Source: Burkholderia cepacia (GTDB taxonomy: Bacteria; Pseudomonadota; Gammaproteobacteria; Burkholderiales; Burkholderiaceae). From it: a stretch of DNA of 48,334 nt. The translations under genes were made by a program, and so were the position numbers. Shown here piece by piece: positions 43,065 through 48,334 of the stretch (the stretch's first letter is position 1; each line of letters begins with the position of its first letter). Location of the stretch: assembly GCF_001039005.1 (NCBI RefSeq), contig NZ_LDWR01000061.1, forward strand, positions 1-48,334. The letters are read 5' to 3'. The notes beneath the pieces are model-generated. The model saw only the letters and a program-made list of their open reading frames with translations, searched no databases and had not been told where the DNA came from.

Positions 43065-44558
43065 TCAGAAGCGCGGCAGGTCGGGGTGCGGCAGCAGCCC
43101 GCCGCGCACGTGCTGGCGACCGTACTCGGCGCAGCGCGCGCGGGTCGGGATGCCCTTGTCCGGGTTCAGCAGCCCGGCCGGATCGAATGCGCGCTTGACC
43201 GCGAAGAACGCATCGCGCTCCTGCGGCGAGAACTGTACGCACATCGAATTGAGCTTCTCGATGCCGACGCCGTGCTCGCCCGTCACGCTGCCGCCGAATT
43301 CCACGCAGCATTCGAGGATTTCCGCGCCGAACTGCTCGGCGCGGTGCAGCTCGTCCGGATCGTTCGCGTTGTAGAGGATCAGCGGATGCATGTTGCCGTC
43401 GCCCGCATGGAACACGTTGATGCAGCGCAGCCCGTAGCGCGTTTCGAGCTGCTCGATGCGTGCGAGCAGCGGGCCGATCGCGCGGCGCGGCACGGTGCCG
43501 TCCATGCAGTAATAATCGGCGGAAATGCGGCCGGCAGCCGGGAACGCGTTCTTGCGGCCCGACCAGTAGCGCAGCCGCTCCTGTTCGTTGCGCGACACCT
43601 GGATGCGCGTCGCGCCATGCTCGCGCAGCACGGCCGTCATCCGCACGACTTCTTCCGCGACTTCTTCCGGCGTGCCGTCCGATTCGCACAGCAGGATCGC
43701 TTTTGCGTCGAGGTCGTAGCCGGCGTGCGTGAACGCCTCGACGGCCTGCGTGGCCGGCTTGTCCATCATTTCGAGCCCGGCCGGGATGATGCCCGATGCG
43801 ATGATCGCCGCGACGGCCTCGCCGCCCTTGACCACGTCGTCGAAGCTCGCCATTACGAGCTGCGCGGTCTGCGGTTTCGGGATCAGCCGCACCGTGACCT
43901 CGGTGACGATCGCGAACATCCCCTCGCTGCCGATCATCACGGCGAGCAGGTCCAGACCCGGCATGTCGAGCGCGAGCGAGCCGAACTCGACGATCTCGCC
44001 GTCGATCGTCACCGCGCGCACGCGCATCACGTTGTGCACCGTCAGCCCGTATTTCAGGCAGTGGACGCCGCCGGAATTTTCCGCGACGTTGCCGCCGATC
44101 GTGCACGCGATCTGCGACGACGGATCGGGCGCGTAATACAGGCCGTACGGTGCGGCGGCTTCCGAGATCGCGAGGTTGCGCACGCCGGGCTGCACGGTTG
44201 CCGTGCGCGCGTACGGATCGACTTCGACGATACGCGTGAAGCGCGCGAGCGACAGCACGACGCCGAGCGCGATCGGCAGCGCGCCGCCCGACAGGCTCGT
44301 GCCCGCGCCGCGCGGCACGATCGGCACTTCCATGCGCCGGCAGATCTGCACGATCCGCTGCACCTGGGATTCCGTTTCGGGCAGCGCGACCGCGAGCGGC
44401 AGGCGGCGGTAGGCGGACAGGCCGTCGCATTCGTATGGCGCCGTGTCTTCGTCGCGATACAGCAGGCAGTGCGTCGGCAGCACGGCCATCAGCGCCTGCA
44501 CGACTTCGCGCTGGCGCTGCGCGCGTGCCGCGCTCGACAGTTCGACGGGAGCATTCAT
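43065..44558 (-). CDS. glcD: Glycolate oxidase FAD-linked subunit GlcD
   Basis: 497 residues, near E. coli GlcD (499). FAD-binding segment VPRGAGTSLSGGALP (about 82-96) and IGGNVAENSGGVHCLKYG; the C-terminal domain has FHAGDGNMHPLILYN and GEHGVGIEKL, typical of this oxidase family, and ends with a Pro-rich extension. AGGAG precedes the ATG. Follows a second, related FAD oxidase gene by 38 bp, so four oxidase genes lie in one direction. Confidence 0.95.
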   Translation of the reverse strand: MNAPVELSSAARAQRQREVVQALMAVLPTHCLLYRDEDTAPYECDGLSAYRRLPLAVALPETESQVQRIVQICRRMEVPIVPRGAGTSLSGGALPIALGVVLSLARFTRIVEVDPYARTATVQPGVRNLAISEAAAPYGLYYAPDPSSQIACTIGGNVAENSGGVHCLKYGLTVHNVMRVRAVTIDGEIVEFGSLALDMPGLDLLAVMIGSEGMFAIVTEVTVRLIPKPQTAQLVMASFDDVVKGGEAVAAIIASGIIPAGLEMMDKPATQAVEAFTHAGYDLDAKAILLCESDGTPEEVAEEVVRMTAVLREHGATRIQVSRNEQERLRYWSGRKNAFPAAGRISADYYCMDGTVPRRAIGPLLARIEQLETRYGLRCINVFHAGDGNMHPLILYNANDPDELHRAEQFGAEILECCVEFGGSVTGEHGVGIEKLNSMCVQFSPQERDAFFAVKRAFDPAGLLNPDKGIPTRARCAEYGRQHVRGGLLPHPDLPRF

Positions 44559-44596
44559 GGGGTCTCCTGCGGGTGGCGCGATGTCGCGCCGCCGTC

Positions 44597-46006
44597 TCAG
44601 CACGTGAAAATCTTGCCGGGATTCATCAGGTTGCGCGGATCGAGCGCGAGCTTGATCGCGCGCATCGTGTCGATCGCGTTGTCGCCGTGCTCCTTCGGCA
44701 GGAAGCGCATCTTGTGCAGCCCGACGCCGTGCTCGCCCGTGCAGGTGCCGCCGAGGCGCAGCGCGCGCTCGACGATCCGGTCGTTGATGTGCTCGGCTTC
44801 GGCGAGTTCCTCGGGCTTGTCGGGGTCGATCAGGATCGCGACGTGGAAATTGCCGTCGCCGACGTGGCCGACGATCGGGCAGGGCAGCGACGAGGCGCGC
44901 AGGTCGACTTCCGTTTCCTCGACGCACGCGGCGAGCTGCGAGATCGGCACGCAGACGTCGGTCGTCACCGCGCGGCAGCCGGGTTTCAACTGCAGCATCG
45001 CGAAGTACGCGTTGTGGCGCGCGGCCCAGAGCCGGCTGCGGTCTTCGGGGCGGGTCGCCCATTCGAAACCCTGGCCGTTGTTCTCGCCGGCCAGCGCCTG
45101 CACGAGCTCGGCCTGTTCCTTGACGGAGGCCGCGGTGCCGTGGAATTCGAAGAACAGCGTCGGCGCTTCGGTGAGCGTCAGGTTCGAGTGGCGGTTGATC
45201 GAGCGCACGGCGAGCGAATCGACGAATTCGACGCGCGCGATCGGCACGCCGATCTGGATCGTCTCGATCACGGTACGCACCGCGTCGCCCATCGTCGGGA
45301 ACGTGCAGATCGCGGCCGATACGGCTTCGGGCAGCGGGTGCAGGCGCAGCGTGATCTCGGTGATCACGCCGAGCGTGCCTTCGGAGCCGACGAACAGGCG
45401 CGTGAGATCGTAGCCGGCCGACGACTTGCGGGCGCGCGAGCCCGTTTTCACGACGCGGCCGTCGGCGAGCACCGCGGTCAGGCCGAGCACGTTCTCGCGC
45501 ATCGTGCCGTAGCGCACGGCGTTGGTGCCCGATGCGCGGGTCGCGGTCATCCCGCCGATGCTGGCGTCGGCGCCCGGGTCGATCGGGAAGAACAGCCCGG
45601 TGTCGCGCAGCGCTTCGTTGAGCGCCTTGCGCGTGATACCCGGCTCGACCGTCACGGTCAGGTCTTCGGCGTTGATCGACAGCACACGGTTCATTTCCGA
45701 CAGGTCGAGCGAGATGCCGCCGCGCACCGCGAGCAGGTGGCCTTCGAGCGACGAGCCGGCGCCATACGGGATCAGCGGTACGCTGTAGAGCGAGCACAGC
45801 GACACGGCTTCGCGCACGTCGTCGGCGCTGCGGGCGAATACGACGGCGTCGGGCAGTTGCGGATCGAACGGCGATTCGTCGCGGCCGTGGTGGGCGCGGA
45901 CCGCGTCGGCGGTCGATACGCGTTCGCCGAAGGCGGCGCGCAGCGCATCGAGCATGGCGGGGGGCAGCGGGCGGCGCGTGACGGCCGGCGGGGCGGGGTG
46001 ATTCAC
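44597..46006 (-). CDS. FAD-linked oxidase, D-lactate dehydrogenase (cytochrome)-like
   Basis: 469 residues, starting at a GTG with AGGAG 9 bases upstream. Same fold as GlcD but a different subgroup: PYGAGSSLEGHLLAVRGG, IDPGADASIGGMTATRASGTNA, VGHVGDGNFHVAIL and CTGEHGVGLHKMRFL are typical of the LDHD/Dld2-type D-2-hydroxyacid dehydrogenases. It probably oxidises D-lactate or a similar 2-hydroxyacid. First gene of the minus-strand oxidase cluster with glcD-glcE-glcF. It is divergent from the adenosyltransferase gene. Confidence 0.9.
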   Translation of the reverse strand: MNHPAPPAVTRRPLPPAMLDALRAAFGERVSTADAVRAHHGRDESPFDPQLPDAVVFARSADDVREAVSLCSLYSVPLIPYGAGSSLEGHLLAVRGGISLDLSEMNRVLSINAEDLTVTVEPGITRKALNEALRDTGLFFPIDPGADASIGGMTATRASGTNAVRYGTMRENVLGLTAVLADGRVVKTGSRARKSSAGYDLTRLFVGSEGTLGVITEITLRLHPLPEAVSAAICTFPTMGDAVRTVIETIQIGVPIARVEFVDSLAVRSINRHSNLTLTEAPTLFFEFHGTAASVKEQAELVQALAGENNGQGFEWATRPEDRSRLWAARHNAYFAMLQLKPGCRAVTTDVCVPISQLAACVEETEVDLRASSLPCPIVGHVGDGNFHVAILIDPDKPEELAEAEHINDRIVERALRLGGTCTGEHGVGLHKMRFLPKEHGDNAIDTMRAIKLALDPRNLMNPGKIFTC

Positions 46007-46143
46007 GAATGTCTCCTGGCTGCTTGTCGAACTTTCGGCTCATTCTACGCCGTAACGCCCGCTGCGCCCGCCGCCGCGGGCTGCGATAATCGCGTTCCAA
46101 ACCAAGCGGGCTGCATCGCGGCCGCGCATGACAGGAGATTCGC

Positions 46144-46695
46144 ATGGGCAACCGCTTGAGCAAGATCGCCACGCGCACCGGCGACGACGGCACCACCGGC
46201 CTCGGCGACGGACGACGCATCGGCAAGGACGACGCGCGGATCGCGGCGATCGGCGACGTCGACGAACTGAATTCGAACCTCGGCGTACTGCTCGCCGAGA
46301 CGCTGCCGGACGACGTGCGCACGGCGCTCGTCACGATCCAGCACGACTTGTTCGATCTTGGCGGCGAGCTGTGCATCCCCGGCCATGCGGTGCTCGACGA
46401 CACGCATCTTGCGCGTCTCGACCAGTGGCTCGCCGACTACAACGCGACGCTGCCGCCGCTGAAGGAATTCATCCTGCCGGCCGGCTCGCGCGCGGCGTCG
46501 CTCGCGCACGTGTGCCGGACCGTATGCCGCCGCGCGGAGCGCTCGATCGTCGCGCTCGGGCGCACCGAAACGCTCAACGATACGCCGCGGCGTTACGTGA
46601 ACCGGCTGTCGGACCTGCTGTTCGTGCTGGCGCGCGTGCTGAACCGCGCCGGCGGCGGGGCGGACGTGCTGTGGGAGCGCGGGCGCGTCCGCTAG
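46144..46695 (+). CDS. Corrinoid adenosyltransferase, PduO type
   Basis: 183 residues. Transfers adenosyl from ATP to cob(I)alamin to make coenzyme B12. N-terminal ATP-binding TRTGDDGTTGLGDGRRIGKDD, then GDVDELNSNLGVL, and the C-terminal CRRAERSIVAL and RYVNRLSDLLFVLAR segments are diagnostic of the PduO family. AGGAGATTCGC precedes the ATG. No other cobalamin genes are in the window. Confidence 0.95.
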   Translation: MGNRLSKIATRTGDDGTTGLGDGRRIGKDDARIAAIGDVDELNSNLGVLLAETLPDDVRTALVTIQHDLFDLGGELCIPGHAVLDDTHLARLDQWLADYNATLPPLKEFILPAGSRAASLAHVCRTVCRRAERSIVALGRTETLNDTPRRYVNRLSDLLFVLARVLNRAGGGADVLWERGRVR

Positions 46696-46749
46696 CGCGC
46701 CGCGGCCCTTTTTGCGCACTGCGACAATTTGTCCGGGGAACGTCGTTTT

Positions 46750-46778
46750 TTAAACATGTATTGTATGTGCATGTTTAA
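46750..46778. promoter_or_regulatory. Palindromic operator upstream of hmp, NsrR-like
   Basis: TTAAACATG (46750-46758) and CATGTTTAA (46770-46778) are perfect 9-bp arms around TATTGTATGTG, ending 12 bp before the hmp ATG. The size and the AACATG...CATGTT arms resemble NsrR-type sites found at hmp genes in beta-proteobacteria. Overlap with the promoter/leader fits nitric-oxide-relieved repression. Regulator identity is inferred. Confidence 0.65.
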
Positions 46779-46790
46779 CGGAGAACGAAC

Positions 46791-47999
46791 ATGACCCACA
46801 TCACCGCTGACCAGATGGCCCGTGTGAAGGCCACCGCCCCCGTTCTTGCCGAGCACGGCACGACGATCACGAAGCACTTCTACCAGCGCATGTTCGCGCG
46901 TCATCCGGAACTGAAGAACCTGTTCAACCAGACGCACCAGAAGACCGGCAGCCAGCCCGAGACGCTCGCGAAGGCCGTCTACGCGTATGCGGCGAACATC
47001 GACAACCTCGGTGCGCTGGGCGGTGCGGTGTCGCACATCGCGCACAAGCACGCGAGCCTGAACATCCGCCCCGAGCACTACCCGATCGTCGGCGAGAACC
47101 TGCTCGCGTCGATCGTCGAGGTGCTCGGCGACGCGGTCGATGCCGAAACGCTTGAAGCCTGGCGCGTCGCGTACGGCCAGCTCGCGCAGATCCTGATCGG
47201 CGCCGAGGCCGACCTGTACGCGGGTGCCGCCTGGAGCGGCTTCCGTCCGTTCAAGGTGGCGCGCAAGGTGCGCGAGAGCGACGAGATCACGTCGTTCTAC
47301 CTGAGCCCGGCCGATGGCGGTACGGCGCCGACTTTCGAACCGGGTCAGTACATCACGGTGAAGCGCTTCGTCGGCGATCTCGGCGTCGACCAGCCGCGCC
47401 AGTACAGCCTGTCCGATGCGCCGCACGGCAAGTGGCTGCGCATCTCGGTGAAGCGCGAGGCCGGCACGCCGGAAGCGATCCCGGCCGGCAAGGTGTCGAC
47501 GCTGATGCATGACGGCGTGGAGGAGGGCGCGATCGTCGAGGCGACCGCGCCGATGGGTGAATTCTCGCTGAAGCGGGGCGTCGAGACGCCGGTCGTGCTG
47601 ATCTCGGGCGGCGTCGGCCTGACGCCGATGGTGTCGATGGCATCGACGCTGGTCGGCGAAGGCAGCACGCGCGACGTGCGGTTCGTCCACGCCTGCCGCT
47701 CGGGCGCGGTGCACGCGTTCCGCGACTGGCTGAACGATACGGCGCGCGAGCATGCGAACGTCAAGCGCACGGTGCTGTACGAACTGGTCGGCCCGAACGA
47801 TCGCGCCGGCATCGACCACGATGTCGAAGGGCGGCTCACGCCGGCACGCGTGAAGGCATTCGCGCTGCTGCCGGACGCCGATTACTACATCTGCGGCCCG
47901 ATCGCGTTCATGAAGGCGCAGCGCGATGCGCTGGTGGCGCTCGGCGTCGCGCCGGAACGCGTGAACACCGAAATCTTCGGTTCGGGCGCGCTCGAGTGA
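46791..47999 (+). CDS. hmp: Flavohemoprotein, nitric oxide dioxygenase
   Basis: 402 residues. Globin domain about 1-140 with the proximal His in LNIRPEHYPIVGENLL; FAD domain about 150-255 with the RQYSLSD motif; NAD(P)H domain about 265-402 with LISGGVGLTPMVSMAS and DYYICGPIAFMK. It converts nitric oxide and oxygen to nitrate, using NAD(P)H. GGAG sits before the ATG, and a palindromic operator lies directly upstream. Its downstream terminator has been cut by an insertion sequence. Confidence 0.98.
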   Translation: MTHITADQMARVKATAPVLAEHGTTITKHFYQRMFARHPELKNLFNQTHQKTGSQPETLAKAVYAYAANIDNLGALGGAVSHIAHKHASLNIRPEHYPIVGENLLASIVEVLGDAVDAETLEAWRVAYGQLAQILIGAEADLYAGAAWSGFRPFKVARKVRESDEITSFYLSPADGGTAPTFEPGQYITVKRFVGDLGVDQPRQYSLSDAPHGKWLRISVKREAGTPEAIPAGKVSTLMHDGVEEGAIVEATAPMGEFSLKRGVETPVVLISGGVGLTPMVSMASTLVGEGSTRDVRFVHACRSGAVHAFRDWLNDTAREHANVKRTVLYELVGPNDRAGIDHDVEGRLTPARVKAFALLPDADYYICGPIAFMKAQRDALVALGVAPERVNTEIFGSGALE

Positions 48000-48027
48000 T
48001 GAGCCGACGGACGATCTCCGGCCAATG

Positions 48028-48047
48028 AAAAAGCCCGGCGCGAGCCG
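48028..48047 (+). terminator. Left half of the hmp terminator, interrupted by the IS
   Basis: AAAAA (48028-48032) then GCCCGGC-GCGA-GCCG, after which the IS sequence begins. The arm GCCCGGC expects GCCGGGC and a T run; only GCCG is left. This looks like an intrinsic terminator split by insertion. Confidence 0.7.
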
Positions 48048-48048
48048 T

Positions 48049-48088
48049 AATGCCGTTCAGTTAAGCAACTGAACGGCATTTTTGTTTG
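48049..48088 (+). terminator. Terminal hairpin of the IS, terminator-like
   Basis: A perfect 14-bp stem AATGCCGTTCAGTT (48049-48062) with AACTGAACGGCATT (48067-48080), loop AAGC, followed by TTTGTTTG. It can stop transcription arriving from hmp and so shield the transposase gene. Confidence 0.75.
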
Positions 48089-48120
48089 TGGCGAGAGCCT
48101 GTTGTAAACGGGACACGACG

Positions 48121-48334
48121 GTGTTAACTTTCGTCGCCATGCTGGCCGACGATCTCCACCTGCTAGTCGAATCCCATCCGCCGTTTGACTGGAACCGGCT
48201 GGGTCAGCATTTGCCGTACGAATGGGTTGAGCAAGCGGTTCAGGCAAGCGGTAGCGCCAGTATTCGCCGTCGGCGACTGCCGGCCGAACAGGTGGTGTGG
48301 TTGGTCATTGCATTGGCGCTGTACCGGCACCAGT
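48121..48334 (+). CDS. IS4-family transposase, N-terminal part (cut by window end)
   Basis: Open to the window edge, 71 codons. A GTG at 48121 or the in-frame ATG at 48139 may be the start. The product reads MLADDLHLLVESHPPFDW... then SIRRRRLPAEQVVWLVIALA, which I recognise as the N-terminal domain that precedes the DDE nuclease in IS4-type transposases. The catalytic DDE residues lie beyond the window. Codon use is less GC-biased than in the surrounding genes, as expected of a mobile gene. Confidence 0.85.
   Translation, partial: MLTFVAMLADDLHLLVESHPPFDWNRLGQHLPYEWVEQAVQASGSASIRRRRLPAEQVVWLVIALALYRHQ

Larger units (their letters stand above)
48048..48334 (+). mobile_element. Left end of an IS4-family insertion sequence (runs off the window)
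   Basis: It begins TAATGCCGTTCAGTTAAG, which from memory closely resembles the IS4 terminal repeat. A transposase reading frame starts 73 bp in. The right end, the second terminal repeat and any target duplication are outside the window, so the length and completeness are unknown. Confidence 0.85.

Noticed and set aside
43065..46403. Minus-strand frame of over 1100 codons covering glcD and the D-lactate-dehydrogenase-like gene
   Set aside because: Only its C-terminal part (from 44558) is GlcD; the upstream part reads the neighbouring oxidase gene in the wrong frame. The gene was trimmed to its ATG with AGGAG.

Overview
The window is a high-GC beta-proteobacterial chromosome segment, almost certainly Burkholderia and most like the Burkholderia cepacia complex. 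Gene content and order (queA-tgt-yajC-secD-secF facing recG, then oxyR-katG-dps-ubiA, then proC, glcF/glcE/glcD and hmp) match what I remember of a primary-chromosome segment in that group. The species is inferred from this memory, not from a search. Most of the window is densely packed housekeeping and stress genes. I see no rRNA, tRNA, CRISPR array or prophage.

Layout. 59-7035: an FMN/Fe-S glutamate-synthase-like protein, then mnmA with an overlapping nudJ-like gene (minus strand), and the proton-translocating transhydrogenase operon pntAA-pntAB-pntB (plus). 7035-11149: small regulator/enzyme pairs (LysR with a divergent nitrilase; VOC with a WYL regulator; ArsR with an SRPBCC protein behind a perfect palindromic operator). 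11209-18909: an rRNA methyltransferase, a large membrane protein of the so-called site-specific recombinase family, and a pqi operon whose PqiA is split into two half-size genes. 19168-23944: cytochrome b561 with two YceI proteins, an MHS-type transporter, an S41 protease. 24110-30176: protein export (secF, secD, yajC) and queuosine genes (tgt, queA). 30344-38520: recG, then a peroxide-defence block oxyR-katG-small membrane protein-dps, then ubiA. 38618-46006: proC, the PLP homeostasis protein, and a glycolate/lactate oxidase cluster. 46144-48334: corrinoid adenosyltransferase, hmp, and the left end of an IS4-type insertion sequence that runs off the window.

The most unusual structure is a pair of about 285-bp non-coding elements, at 1689-1974 and 41508-41792, in opposite orientation. 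Each has 31-bp terminal inverted repeats (perfect in copy 1, one mismatch in copy 2) that enclose two long hairpins, so each copy could fold into a three-way junction. At least six base pairs differ between the copies with both partners changed, so pairing is kept while sequence drifts. Copy 2 fills the entire gap between glcE and glcF: its edge supplies the glcE stop codon and no Shine-Dalgarno sequence is left in front of glcF. Copy 1 abuts the ribosome binding site of the glutamate-synthase-like gene. I do not know a name or function for this element.

The second notable event is at the right edge. The IS4-like element has landed inside the intrinsic terminator of hmp, keeping only its left half, and the IS begins with its own 14-bp terminator-like hairpin, which may replace the one it broke.
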